Made by a program: the position numbers and the translations under genes
The notes under the pieces: model-generated
Database searches by the model: none
Seen by the model: only the letters and a program-made list of their open reading frames with translations
Told to the model about the DNA's origin: nothing
In this document: positions 27,486-35,728 of the stretch, one piece after another
How positions within the stretch are numbered: the first letter of the stretch is position 1
Layout of the letters: each line of letters starts with the position of its first letter
Source of the DNA: Phyllobacterium lublinensis
GTDB taxonomy: Bacteria; Pseudomonadota; Alphaproteobacteria; Rhizobiales; Rhizobiaceae
Length of the DNA: 64,000 nucleotides
Direction of reading: 5' to 3'
Assembly (NCBI RefSeq): GCF_020164435.1
Contig: NZ_JAIUDQ010000013.1
Location: forward strand, 82,924-146,923

Positions 27486-28424
27486 ATGACAATCAAGCAG
27501 GACCTCAGGCACTTCACAGACCTGTCTGCGCTATCCTCGGGGGATCTTCGGACCATTCTCGACGATGCGCGGGCGCGCAAGACGCGGCTCAAGGCCGGCG
27601 CCATCGAAAAACCGTTCGCGGGCAAGGTCCTTGCGATGATTTTCGACAAGCCGTCGACACGTACGCGCGTTTCTTTTGACGTTGGTATGCGCCAGCTCGG
27701 CGGCGAGACCATCATGCTGACTGGTTCGGAAATGCAGCTCGGCCGCAGCGAGACCATCGCCGATACGGCCAAGGTGTTGTCACGCTATGTCGACATCATA
27801 ATGATGCGCACAACGACTCATGAGCGCCTGACCGAAATGGCTGAGAATGCGACTGTACCCGTCATCAATGCGCTGACCGATGATACGCATCCCTGCCAGA
27901 TCATGGCTGACATCATGACCTATGAGGAGCATCGCGGACCCGTCAAGGGCAAGACATTCGCGTGGACCGGCGATGGCAACAATGTTTTGCACTCCCTCGT
28001 CGAGGCCGCAGCGCGTTTTGATTTCAATCTGAATATTGCTACCCCGGAAGGCAGTGAACCTGCTGGAAAATATCTCGAATGGGCCAAAGGTGCCGGTGGC
28101 AAGATCAAGTTGACAACCGACCCCGTTGCAGCCGTTAAGGGCGTCGATTGCATTGTGACCGACACGTGGGTGTCAATGGGACAGGAGGGCCGTGCACGCG
28201 GCCACAACGTCTTCATGCCTTATCAGGTCAATGATGCCTTGATGAGGCACGCGAATCCGGATGCGCTGTTCATGCACTGCCTTCCGGCCCATCGTGGTGA
28301 GGAAGTCACGGATTCGGTCATTGACGGACCCCACTCTGTCGTCTTCGATGAGGCAGAGAACCGTTTGCACGCCCAAAAAGCCATACTTGCTTGGTGTCTC
28401 GAAGGAGGCCGCTCGAGTGTCTGA
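27486..28424 (+). CDS. argF: ornithine carbamoyltransferase
   Basis: 312 residues. Carbamoyl-phosphate site K-P-S-T-R-T-R near 55-60, H-P-C-Q near 134, and the ornithine-binding D-x-x-x-S-M-G and H-C-L-P-A-H-R-G near 263 mark it as OTCase, not ATCase. It makes citrulline from ornithine and carbamoyl phosphate in the cytoplasm. The start at 27486 gives the usual [10 protein letters not shown]; the longer frame from 27405 overlaps argD and has no family residues. The end overlaps the hslO GTG start by eight bases. Confidence 0.97.
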   Translation: MTIKQDLRHFTDLSALSSGDLRTILDDARARKTRLKAGAIEKPFAGKVLAMIFDKPSTRTRVSFDVGMRQLGGETIMLTGSEMQLGRSETIADTAKVLSRYVDIIMMRTTTHERLTEMAENATVPVINALTDDTHPCQIMADIMTYEEHRGPVKGKTFAWTGDGNNVLHSLVEAAARFDFNLNIATPEGSEPAGKYLEWAKGAGGKIKLTTDPVAAVKGVDCIVTDTWVSMGQEGRARGHNVFMPYQVNDALMRHANPDALFMHCLPAHRGEEVTDSVIDGPHSVVFDEAENRLHAQKAILAWCLEGGRSSV

Positions 28425-29421
28425 CATGTCTGAAATGCACCCAGATGAATACATTTTCGCAGGCGACGATGCGGTCGTCCCGTTTCAGGTCGCCGACCTC
28501 GACGCGCGGGGACGCGCTGTTCAACTAGGGCCGGCGCTTGATGACATCCTGAACCGCCATGATTATCCCGAGCCGGTGGCGAAGTTGCTGGCCGAAGCAA
28601 TCGTCCTCACAGTGCTCCTTGGAACATCGTTGAAATTTGAGGGAAAGTTTATCTTCCAGTCACAGTCCGACGGTCCTGTCGACATGCTGGTCGTGGACTT
28701 CCGCACCCCGAATTCAGTTCGAGCCTACGCCCGTTACGACGAGGAACATCTGGCGGAATCCATGGCAGAACGCCGGCTGTCGCAGGAAGAATTGATGGGC
28801 AGCGGTACGCTCGCATTGACTGTGGATCAGGGCGAGCACACGCAGCGCTATCAGGGGATCGTTGCCCTTGACGGCTCCAACCTTGAAGAGATCGCCAAAA
28901 CCTATTTCCGTCAGTCTGAACAGATACCGACGGATGTGCGGCTTTCGGTTGCCAAGCTGGTCGAGCGTGGCGAAGATGGCAAGCCGGTGGAACAATGGCG
29001 CGCCGGCGGATTGATCGTCCAGTTTCTGCCTGAATCCGAATTGCGCATACGCCAGCGAGATCTTCCGGCCGGTGACGCGCCAAACGGCGACGAGGACGAT
29101 GACGGACTTGTCGAGGATGATGATTGGGCGGAAATAAAGGCGCTCGTCGCAACCATCGAAAGCTCGGAGCTGACCGATCCACAGGTGGGCGCCGAACGGT
29201 TGCTGTATCGCCTCTTTCATGAAAGGGGCGTCCGCGTTTTCGATGCGGTCACGGTCAACGATGATTGCTCGTGCTCGCGTGAGAAGATTGCAGGTGTGCT
29301 ATCCGGCTTCACCGCCGAGGAAATCACGGACAGCATCGAAGACGGCAAGATCAGCGTGACCTGCGAATTCTGCTCGACGCAGTATGTGTTCGATCCGTCG
29401 GAATTTCTTCCGAAAAACTGA
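28417..29421 (+). CDS. hslO: Hsp33 redox-regulated chaperone
   Basis: 334 residues. AGGAGG at 28403-28408 is eight bases from GTG 28417, which is taken as the start; ATG 28426 and 28435 are further away. The protein has the Hsp33 fold (V-V-D-F-R-T-P..., [15 protein letters not shown]) and the C-terminal zinc centre: C-S-C near 284-286 and C-E-F-C near 316-319. Oxidation of these cysteines releases zinc and turns on holdase activity. Its start lies inside the end of argF, so it is translationally coupled to arginine synthesis, an order shared by several rhizobia. A stretch of D/E residues near 225-240 is an acidic insertion. Confidence 0.95.
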   Translation: MSDMSEMHPDEYIFAGDDAVVPFQVADLDARGRAVQLGPALDDILNRHDYPEPVAKLLAEAIVLTVLLGTSLKFEGKFIFQSQSDGPVDMLVVDFRTPNSVRAYARYDEEHLAESMAERRLSQEELMGSGTLALTVDQGEHTQRYQGIVALDGSNLEEIAKTYFRQSEQIPTDVRLSVAKLVERGEDGKPVEQWRAGGLIVQFLPESELRIRQRDLPAGDAPNGDEDDDGLVEDDDWAEIKALVATIESSELTDPQVGAERLLYRLFHERGVRVFDAVTVNDDCSCSREKIAGVLSGFTAEEITDSIEDGKISVTCEFCSTQYVFDPSEFLPKN

Positions 29422-29453
29422 CGATAGAATGTGGAATGTGTTGAAGGAGCCGG

Positions 29454-29750
29454 TCAGCTTCGCATTGGTGCTGTGAATTCGTGGGCAAGCGTGACCACGA
29501 TCAAAATAACGATAAACGCACATATCATCAGCCAAAGTGGCCAGGATCGGGTCGATTTCTTCGCCAGCAGGCCCACGATCAGGCCGGGAACAAGAACGAG
29601 GGCGAGCAATTGGCTTATGGCCTCAGCCCCGGTTTTCAAACTCGGCAGGGTGTAGCCAAGAAAAAGCGCCCCTACTGCCAAGGCAAAAGCGACTGCCGAG
29701 CAGGCGAGACCCTTGATGTACGGAGACTGCGTGCGCTCGGCTTCGATCAT
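29454..29750 (-). CDS. small three-helix membrane protein of unknown function
   Basis: 98 residues with three hydrophobic segments, at about 15-35, 45-62 and 70-90, and basic residues between the second and third (A-K-K-S-T-R-S-W). It follows apaG with a single base between apaG's start-distal end and its own ATG, so it is likely co-transcribed with apaG. I do not recognise a family. Confidence 0.65.
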   Translation of the reverse strand: MIEAERTQSPYIKGLACSAVAFALAVGALFLGYTLPSLKTGAEAISQLLALVLVPGLIVGLLAKKSTRSWPLWLMICAFIVILIVVTLAHEFTAPMRS

Positions 29751-29751
29751 A

Positions 29752-30144
29752 TCAGTTCAATGTCCGCAGCTGGTCAGGCAGATCGAGCGAGAAGGCAGGA
29801 ATCTCGATGTCGAAACGTTCTCCCGTTTCGGCCTGCATCGTATAGCGTCCGGTCATGACCCCCGATGTTGTCGTAAGCGGACAGCCTGAAGAATATTGGA
29901 AACTGTCGCCGGGATTGAGAACCGGTTGCTCGCCGATCACACCCGGTCCGCGCACTTCCTCCACATGGCCGTTACCATCGGTGATCTTCCAGTAGCGCGC
30001 TCGCAGCTGCACTGTTCCTTCGGACTCATTGGCAATCGTGATCCTGTAACCCCACACATAACGGTTTTCTTCCGGGTTGGATTGCTCCTCCAGATAGAAT
30101 GGTTCAACAGTTACTTCGATGTCGCGCGTTGTGGCTCTGTACAT
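29752..30144 (-). CDS. apaG: ApaG/DUF525 protein
   Basis: 130 residues of the ApaG beta-sandwich: [19 protein letters not shown]-x-[17 protein letters not shown] and Y-S-S-G-C-P-L-x-T-x-x-G-x-M-x-G-x-Y. The family is linked to Co2+/Mg2+ resistance in enterobacteria; the molecular role is not settled. Start at 30144 gives the usual M-Y-R-A-T-T-R-D-I. Followed closely by the three-helix membrane protein. Confidence 0.95.
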   Translation of the reverse strand: MYRATTRDIEVTVEPFYLEEQSNPEENRYVWGYRITIANESEGTVQLRARYWKITDGNGHVEEVRGPGVIGEQPVLNPGDSFQYSSGCPLTTTSGVMTGRYTMQAETGERFDIEIPAFSLDLPDQLRTLN

Positions 30145-30296
30145 TCTTGCTCTCAGTCTATGTCCCTGATATCGCGACTCAAAGCCTGCTCGTCAACCAT
30201 TCATGCGGACGGTTGGATTTAAATCATTCGTGATCAGGCAATTTACCGTTAGTATAATCGATATTGCCGGCTCAAGAAAACCAGGCGCCAATATTG

Positions 30297-30632
30297 ATGA
30301 AGCTCGAAACATTTGCCGAGATGGCGCTTTCTTTTCCTGAAACTATTCAGGCTAGCCATTTGGGCACCACGGATTTTCGGGTGAACGGCAAGATCTTTGC
30401 GACGCTGCGTCCTGAAAAGCACCGCGGAGTATTGTCGCTTACCCGTGAGGACCAGGCGCTCTTGCGCGAAACGTCGGCCGACATGTTCGAGCCGGTGCCG
30501 GGAAGCTGGGGCGAGAAGGGTTGGACCCTCGTCATTCTGCAAAACGCCGATCCGGAGGCCGTCAGGCATGCGATGGCTATGGCCTGGAAAAAAGCCGCGC
30601 CGAAGTCCCTTTCGGCGCGGCATATGCTCTAG
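30297..30632 (+). CDS. MmcQ/YjbR-family protein
   Basis: 111 residues from ATG 30297; an upstream TTG at 30264 is possible but not favoured. Typical family features are the start F-A-E-M-A-L-S-F-P-E-T, H-L-G-T-T-D-F-R-V-N-G-K-I-F-A-T-L and W-T-L-V-I-L. The family adopts a CyaY-like double-wing fold and has been suggested to bind DNA; no firm function. The last twelve codons (from A-W-K-K-A-A-P-K-S-L-S-A-R) also encode the terminator of the convergent metZ gene. Confidence 0.88.
   Translation: MKLETFAEMALSFPETIQASHLGTTDFRVNGKIFATLRPEKHRGVLSLTREDQALLRETSADMFEPVPGSWGEKGWTLVILQNADPEAVRHAMAMAWKKAAPKSLSARHML
30588..30621 (-). terminator. metZ terminator nested in the end of the MmcQ/YjbR coding sequence
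   Basis: An 11-base perfect stem, GCCGCGCCGAA (30594-30604) and TTCGGCGCGGC (30611-30621), with loop GTCCCT. AAAAAA at 30588-30593 reads as a U-tract on the minus strand. It lies 31 bases past the metZ stop at 30652. Confidence 0.8.
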
Positions 30633-30651
30633 GGCATTGCCGGTATTGGCT

Positions 30652-31845
30652 TTAGCGTGCCGCCGTCAGCGCAACGTCCAGATCATCGATCAGGTCATTC
30701 ACGTCTTCGAGTCCGACCGACAGGCGTAGCAGGCCATCCGAGATGCCTAGCTCGGCCCGCGCCTCATCGGTCAGGTTCTTGTGCGTCGTCGTGGTCGGAT
30801 GGGTGATCAGGCTCTTGGAATCGCCAAGATTGTTGGAAATCTGGATAATCTCCAGAGCATTTTCGACCGAGAAGGTTGCCTTCTTGCCGCCTTTTACCTC
30901 GAATGCGATCAAGGTTGAGCCGCCAGTCATTTGCTTGGCGACGATATCGGCTTGCGGATGGTCTGCGCGTCCGGGATAGAGAACCTTCGACACCGCCGGA
31001 TGTTCGGCAAGAAAATCGGCGATCCTTGTCGCGTTTGCGGTTTGCTGCTGCACGCGCACTGCCAGCGTCTCCAGACCCTTCAGCATCACCCAGGAATTGA
31101 ACGGGCTGAGGCCCGGGCCGGTATGGCGGAAATATTCGTGGAGATTTTCATCGATCCACTGCTTGTCGGAGAGGATCATCCCGCCAAGACAGCGGCCATG
31201 GCCGTCAATGTGCTTTGTCGTCGAATAGATGACGATATGTGCGCCGAGCTCCAGTGGTTTCTGGAACAGCGGCGTTGCGAAAACATTGTCGACAATCAGC
31301 TTCGCACCGACGGAATTGGCGACATTTGCCACGGCTGCAATATCGATGACTTCCAAAGTCGGGTTTGTGGGACTTTCGAGGAACAATACCTTCGTGTTGG
31401 GGCGGATGGCGTCCTGCCAGTTTTCAATCCTGGAACCGTCGATCAATGTGAAATCGACGCCATAGCGCGGCAAGAGGGTCTCGATAATATAGCGGCAGGA
31501 TCCGAACATAGCGCGCGCAGCGAGGACGTGGTCGCCAGCCCTGACCTGACACAGGATTGCTGCAGCGACCGCAGCCATGCCCGACGCGGTCGCCCGTGCG
31601 TCTTCGGCGCCTTCCAGAGCACACATCCGCTTTTCGAACATGTCGGTGGTTGGGTTGGCGTAGCGTGAATAGATGAAACCCGGCTCTTCGCCCTTGAAGC
31701 GCGCCTCCGCCGCTTCCGCACTCGGATAGACAAAGCCCTGCGTCAGGAACAGGGCCTCGGATGTTTCGCCAAAGCCGGAGCGCAAGGTACCGGCATGAAC
31801 GAGTTGCGTTGCGGGGCGAAGTTTGCGGGTATCTGCCTTGGTCAT
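30652..31845 (-). CDS. metZ: O-succinylhomoserine sulfhydrylase
   Basis: 397 residues of the Cys/Met metabolism PLP family. Motifs: F-I-Y-S-R-Y-A-N-P-T-T, A-T-A-S-G-M-A-A-V, S-P-T-N-P, and Y-S-T-T-K-H-I-D-G-H-G-R with the PLP lysine near 210. The overall sequence (opening K-L-R-P-A-T-Q-L-V-H-A-G, Q-G-F-V-Y-P-S-A-E-A-A) is MetZ rather than MetB. It makes homocysteine directly from O-succinylhomoserine and sulfide. ATG 31845 has GAGAAG upstream; ATG 31875 overlaps the leader terminator and is rejected. Its leader carries a SAM-II riboswitch and a terminator, so it is repressed by S-adenosylmethionine. Confidence 0.95.
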   Translation of the reverse strand: MTKADTRKLRPATQLVHAGTLRSGFGETSEALFLTQGFVYPSAEAAEARFKGEEPGFIYSRYANPTTDMFEKRMCALEGAEDARATASGMAAVAAAILCQVRAGDHVLAARAMFGSCRYIIETLLPRYGVDFTLIDGSRIENWQDAIRPNTKVLFLESPTNPTLEVIDIAAVANVANSVGAKLIVDNVFATPLFQKPLELGAHIVIYSTTKHIDGHGRCLGGMILSDKQWIDENLHEYFRHTGPGLSPFNSWVMLKGLETLAVRVQQQTANATRIADFLAEHPAVSKVLYPGRADHPQADIVAKQMTGGSTLIAFEVKGGKKATFSVENALEIIQISNNLGDSKSLITHPTTTTHKNLTDEARAELGISDGLLRLSVGLEDVNDLIDDLDVALTAAR

Positions 31846-31873
31846 CGTCTTCTCAATCTGCCAGAATCTGGCC

Positions 31874-31912
31874 AATAAAAAACCGGCCTTGCGTGAATCG
31901 CAAAAAGGCCGG
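31874..31912 (-). terminator. leader terminator between SAM-II aptamer and metZ
   Basis: Minus-strand stem CCGGCCTT (31912-31905) with AAGGCCGG (31890-31883), the loop containing an inner GCG/CGC pair, then TTTTTTATT. It ends 29 bases before the metZ start and would cut transcription when the riboswitch so directs. Confidence 0.85.
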
Positions 31913-31928
31913 ACGAGACCGGGCCTCT

Positions 31929-31979
31929 TTTAGCAAATTATTTAACGTGGCTGCAAGCCGGCCGGCCAAATCACCACGG
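31929..31979 (-). promoter_or_regulatory. SAM-II riboswitch aptamer
   Basis: On the minus strand the leader reads CGTGGTGATTTGG, CCGGCCGGCTTGCAGCCACG, TTAAATAATTTGCTAAA in that order. These are the conserved parts of the alphaproteobacterial SAM-II (metA motif) pseudoknot: the P1 arms GTGG/CCAC-type pairing, the TTTGG..., GCTTGCAGCCACGTTAAA core and the closing GCTAAA. SAM-II is known from leaders of metA, metX, metZ and metC in this class. The metZ leader is therefore a SAM sensor; the terminator at 31874 lies directly downstream. Confidence 0.93.
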
Positions 31980-32050
31980 GATAAAACTGCTTTAATCCTC
32001 TTGGCGGCTTGCGTCAATCGGGTGAGTCGCTAAAGCTTTTGTCTCTTAAA

Positions 32051-32104
32051 GCATAGTCGCAATTCGGGATGGAAACCGGTTTCCACTTTTCCTGGAATTG
32101 CTTT
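32051..32104. repeat. rhizobial-type intergenic palindromic element
   Basis: A nested palindrome: outer arms GCAATTC (32059-32065) and GAATTGC (32095-32101), inner perfect 16-base palindrome TGGAAACCGGTTTCCA (32070-32085). The pattern of a long cruciform with a xGGAAACCGGTTTCCx heart and an AAAGCA/TGCTTT flank is like the dispersed intergenic palindromes of rhizobial chromosomes. It sits between metZ's promoter side and dcd, and has no coding potential. Only one copy is in this window. Confidence 0.5.
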
Positions 32105-32125
32105 GGTTTGGTATCGGCGGACGAC

Positions 32126-33217
32126 ATGGCGAGACGTGAAGCGGGCATTCTGGCAGACAGTGGTATCAGGGCGCTGCATGAGGCTGGCGCGTTAAAGACT
32201 GCGCGCGATTTTGACGGCGATCAGATTCAACCAGCCAGCCTGGATCTGCGCCTTGGTCCGAAGGCCTATCGGGTCCGCGCCAGCTTCATGCCCGGGCCCG
32301 GAACGCCGGTGATCAGCAAGTTGGACAGGCTCAAGCTGCATGAAATTGATCTCACCGAAGGCGCAGTGCTGGAAACCGGTTGTGTTTACATTGTCCCCCT
32401 GCTGGAAAGCTTGAACCTGCCCGCAGACGTTTCTGCATCCGCCAACCCGAAGAGTTCGACAGGCCGGCTTGATATTTTCACACGTGTAATCGTCGATGGT
32501 GCCCAGGAGTTCGACAAGGTGCCAGCAGGATACCGCGGCCCGCTCTATCTGGAAGTTAGCCCCCGGACATTTCCCATTGTAGCGCGGACCGGCTCGCGCC
32601 TGTCGCAGATACGTTTCCGTACGGGTCGCGCTCAACTGGAAGAGATCGAACTGACGGCGTTGCACGCCGCTGAAACGCTCGTCGCATCCGATACACCGAA
32701 TATTTCAGGTGGCGGCATCGCCCTTTCGATTGACCTGACCGGTGATGCAAACGGCCTCGTCGGCTACCGTGGGAAACACCACACAGGGGTTGTCGATGTC
32801 GACAAGCGTGCCGCGCATGATCTCTTCGACTTCTGGGAACCGATTCACGATCGCGGTGCGCGTGAACTGGTACTCGATCCCGATGAATTCTATATTCTTG
32901 TGTCGCGCGAGGCGGTGCATGTGCCACCGCTCTATGCCGCTGAAATGACGCCCTTCGATCCGCTCGTTGGCGAGTTTCGCGTTCACTATGCCGGTTTTTT
33001 TGATCCCGGCTTCGGCCACACGGCCGCCGGCGGGACCGGCAGTCGCGCGGTGCTTGAAGTGCGCAGCCATGAAGTGCCGTTCATACTCGAACACGGCCAG
33101 ATAGTCGGACGCCTCATCTACGAGCATATGCTGGAGCGACCGAATGCGCTTTACGGCATCGATCTCGGTTCCAACTACCAGGCCCAGGGCCTGAAACTTT
33201 CCAAGCATTTCAGGTGA
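32126..33217 (+). CDS. dcd: 2'-deoxycytidine 5'-triphosphate deaminase, fused two-domain form
   Basis: 363 residues, roughly twice the usual 190-residue Dcd. Both halves carry Dcd-like motifs: N-P-K-S-S-T-G-R-L-D-I-F-T-R-V-I with Y-R-G-P-L-Y-L-E-V-S in the first, and A-G-F-F-D-P-G-F followed by R-A-V-L-E-V-R in the second. In standard Dcd the glutamate of the T-L-E-L strand is catalytic; it is kept in both halves. This long form is typical of Rhizobiales and converts dCTP to dUTP for thymidylate synthesis. ATG 32126 is chosen; an in-frame ATG at 32069 lies within the palindromic element. The preceding ribosome site is weak. Confidence 0.88.
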   Translation: MARREAGILADSGIRALHEAGALKTARDFDGDQIQPASLDLRLGPKAYRVRASFMPGPGTPVISKLDRLKLHEIDLTEGAVLETGCVYIVPLLESLNLPADVSASANPKSSTGRLDIFTRVIVDGAQEFDKVPAGYRGPLYLEVSPRTFPIVARTGSRLSQIRFRTGRAQLEEIELTALHAAETLVASDTPNISGGGIALSIDLTGDANGLVGYRGKHHTGVVDVDKRAAHDLFDFWEPIHDRGARELVLDPDEFYILVSREAVHVPPLYAAEMTPFDPLVGEFRVHYAGFFDPGFGHTAAGGTGSRAVLEVRSHEVPFILEHGQIVGRLIYEHMLERPNALYGIDLGSNYQAQGLKLSKHFR

Positions 33218-33273
33218 TAGACAAAACCGGTTGACTATCGGGCCCGGCTGCTCTTGATTTGACGTTGTGATTT

Positions 33274-33347
33274 GCGGGTGTAGTTCAATGGTAGAACGGC
33301 AGCTTCCCAAGCTGCATACGAGGGTTCGATTCCCTTCACCCGCTCCA
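33274..33347 (+). tRNA. tRNA-Gly (anticodon CCC)
   Basis: Acceptor GCGGGTG pairs with CACCCGC; D-arm TAGTTCAATGGTA; anticodon arm GCAGC-TTCCCAA-GCTGC giving CCC; T-arm AGGGTTCGATTCCCT; discriminator T and an encoded CCA at 33345-33347. Reads GGG codons. A TTGACT at about 33230 with a 17-base gap to TTGATT could be its promoter. Confidence 0.96.
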
Positions 33348-33423
33348 CCCACTTCATCCGGCTTGCACCAAACCAGATATCGCCATATGTCAAAGGCATT
33401 GGCATCGCCAACGTGGAGAAGAC

Positions 33424-33690
33424 ATGTCGGAAGGAATGAATCGATTTTTGGGGGATACCCCCGGACGAGTCCTGGTGAAGCTCATCGTTGTTTCATTGGT
33501 GGTCGGTGTCGTCATGAGTGCATTCGACTGGTCGCCGATGGACATACTCTACGGGTTGGAGAATTTTGTCAGGCGCATCTGGAATCTGGGCTTCGGCGCA
33601 ATTGAACGTTTTGCTGCCTATTTCCTGCTGGGAGCGGTCGTGGTCATCCCTTGCTTCATCATACTGAGGCTGCTGAGCTACAGACGCTGA
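33424..33690 (+). CDS. small membrane protein, DUF6460-like
   Basis: 88 residues. Two hydrophobic segments, at about 18-35 (V-L-V-K-L-I-V-V-S-L-V-V-G-V-V-M-S) and 62-84 (A-A-Y-F-L-L-G-A-V-V-V-I-P-C-F-I-I-L), separated by F-D-W-S-P-M-D-I. It resembles the small DUF6460 membrane family of Rhizobiales. GGAGAAG lies six bases before the ATG. Function unknown. Confidence 0.8.
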   Translation: MSEGMNRFLGDTPGRVLVKLIVVSLVVGVVMSAFDWSPMDILYGLENFVRRIWNLGFGAIERFAAYFLLGAVVVIPCFIILRLLSYRR

Positions 33691-33774
33691 CCATAACGTT
33701 GCAGTCGCTCGATCTCGGCCTGAATGGGCCACAATTGCTGAATATCGGCATGTGGTCTCATTCGGAAAGTATCA

Positions 33775-34272
33775 ATGTCTGAAACGAAATTCCTTCTGTC
33801 GCGTCGCAACTTTTTAGGGTTTGCCGCCGTTACCGCGATTTTGCCGGTAGCCGCGTGCCAGACCGCCATGCGTTCGCCGGGCAAGAGCGCAGGCGCCTCG
33901 GCTTCCGCAACGTCGAACGTAGAGGCGATCCGCTCCGCGAGTGGACTCGGCGGCTTGTCGGCCGATCCCACGCTGGAGGGCGCCGCACTGCAACAGGCTG
34001 TTTATATGGCGAGTGCCGGCCGCATGAGCCATACCACGAGTTGGGGCCGCAGTTTCTCATCCCGCGTGCGAGATAACGGCATCCACGGTCTAGCTGCTGA
34101 GAATATCGCCATGGGCCGGATGGATATGGATGAGCTTTTCGCCCGATGGATGGCCTCGCCGCCGCATCGCCGCAACATGCTGGATCCAAAATTTACCCGC
34201 TTCGGTCTTGCCTATGCGGAAGCTGCCAATGGCGGTGCCGTGCGGTACTGGGCGCTGGTCCTCGCAAGTTAA
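33775..34272 (+). CDS. CAP/SCP-domain lipoprotein with Tat-type signal
   Basis: 165 residues. The N-terminus has a twin-arginine motif (S-R-R-N-F-L-G) and a lipobox-like V-A-A-C near residue 28, so it is probably a Tat-exported lipoprotein. The remainder is a CAP domain: L-Q-Q-A-V-Y-M-A-S, M-S-H, A-A-E-N-I-A-M-G, W-M-A-S-P-P-H-R-R-N-M-L-D-P, F-G-L-A-Y. His, Glu and His of the CAP cavity are visible (S-H-T, A-E-N, P-H-R). Bacterial members act in the envelope; roles are not established. CGGAAAG lies upstream of the ATG. Confidence 0.85.
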   Translation: MSETKFLLSRRNFLGFAAVTAILPVAACQTAMRSPGKSAGASASATSNVEAIRSASGLGGLSADPTLEGAALQQAVYMASAGRMSHTTSWGRSFSSRVRDNGIHGLAAENIAMGRMDMDELFARWMASPPHRRNMLDPKFTRFGLAYAEAANGGAVRYWALVLAS

Positions 34273-34372
34273 TCGGTTTGCTTGGTTCGCAACCGCGGAT
34301 TGCACTGGAAAAGCGCGTGATGCGGTGGCATAGAACATAGACGGCCAGACGGCTAATCTATGGTGCCTCTCC

Positions 34373-35728
34373 ATGACGATCGAAGCTTCTACTCCGCTTG
34401 GATCAAAGATTGTTCGCCCGTTTGAGGTGACCAATCGTTTGATGCTGGCGATCACAATACCTGTGATGCTGGCATCGCTCACGACGCCACTGCTTGGGCT
34501 CGTGGATACCGCGGTGATCGGTCAGCTTGGTGATGCCCATCTGTTGGGCGGCCTGGCCATCGGCGCGCTGGTGTTCGACTTCCTTTTCTCAACGATGAAT
34601 TTCCTGCGGTCCGGAACGACCGCAATGGTTGCGCAGGCCATGGGCCGCCATGACGATGTGGAACAGCAGGCCGTATTCTGGCGTGCCATCGGTATCGCCG
34701 CGGTAGTGGGCGTGCTGTTCATCGCCGCAACACCGCTGATACTCAGTGCCACGATCGGCTTCATGGATCCCGACAGTGCCGTGACGAGTGCCATGTCGAC
34801 GTACGTATCCATCCGTCTTTTGTCGTCGCCAATGGCGCTCGGCAATTTCGTGGTGCTCGGTTTGCTTTTGGGACAGGGCAAAGCCATGCAGGGCTTGTAT
34901 CTCCAGCTATTGCTTAATGGCGTGAACGTCGTGATGACGATTTGGCTCGGTTTGGTGATGGACTGGGGCGTAACCGGTATCGCCTGGGGTACGGTGCTTG
35001 GCGAGAGTGTCGCCTTGGTCATCGGTCTGTTCATGATTCACCGGCAGTTCCGCGCTGTCGCCAATCCGACGCAAGCGCGCATCCTCGACGTGCATGAGAT
35101 ACGCCGCATGTTCACAGTCAACCGCGATATCATGCTCCGCTCTTTCCTGCTGCTGATTGCCTATGCCTATTTTACGCGGGCTGGAACCCAGGCGGGGGCC
35201 GTTACCCTCGCAACCAACGCTGTACTGATGAATTTTCTCCTGATCTCCGGCTATTTGATCGATGGCGTGACCACGGCAGCCGAACAGATTTCCGGACGCG
35301 CCGTCGGAGCGCACTATCGACCGGCATTCGACCGCGGCGTCAAACTGTCGTTCCTGTGGGGAATGGCGCTGGCGATGGTGATGGCGACATTCTTTTTCGT
35401 GTTCGGCAATTCGATCGTTGCCTTCTTGATCAAGTCCAATGAGGTCCAGTCCATGGCGTCCCATTACCTTCCTTGGGCTGCCATGGCGCCAGTCGCCGGT
35501 TTGCTGGCTTTTCATATGGACGGGGTATTCATTGGAGCAACATGGTCGCGCGACATGCGCAACATGATGATCTTGTCGCTGCTTGGCTATTTTGCTGCCT
35601 ATTTCATCTTGCCATTCTATTTTGGCAATCACGGCCTATGGCTGGCGCTACACCTGTTCTTAGGGTTGCGTGGTCTTTCGCTCTTGTCACTTCTGCCAAG
35701 CCGGGCGCGGGTGCAATTTGCGGATTAA
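34373..35728 (+). CDS. MATE-family multidrug/efflux transporter (DinF-like)
   Basis: 451 residues with about 12 hydrophobic segments in two similar halves. The N-terminal half has the MATE pattern P-V-M-L-A-S-L-T-T-P-L-L-G-L-V-D-T-A-V-I-G (aspartate in helix 1), then G-G-L-A-I-G, L-R-S-G-T-T-A-M-V-A-Q-A. The second half repeats a related pattern around Y-F-T-R-A-G-T-Q-A. L-V-D-T-A with the following helix 2 resembles the DinF branch. Exports toxic cations, likely driven by Na+ or H+. The last four bases overlap the end of the convergent pyrD gene. Confidence 0.9.
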   Translation: MTIEASTPLGSKIVRPFEVTNRLMLAITIPVMLASLTTPLLGLVDTAVIGQLGDAHLLGGLAIGALVFDFLFSTMNFLRSGTTAMVAQAMGRHDDVEQQAVFWRAIGIAAVVGVLFIAATPLILSATIGFMDPDSAVTSAMSTYVSIRLLSSPMALGNFVVLGLLLGQGKAMQGLYLQLLLNGVNVVMTIWLGLVMDWGVTGIAWGTVLGESVALVIGLFMIHRQFRAVANPTQARILDVHEIRRMFTVNRDIMLRSFLLLIAYAYFTRAGTQAGAVTLATNAVLMNFLLISGYLIDGVTTAAEQISGRAVGAHYRPAFDRGVKLSFLWGMALAMVMATFFFVFGNSIVAFLIKSNEVQSMASHYLPWAAMAPVAGLLAFHMDGVFIGATWSRDMRNMMILSLLGYFAAYFILPFYFGNHGLWLALHLFLGLRGLSLLSLLPSRARVQFAD

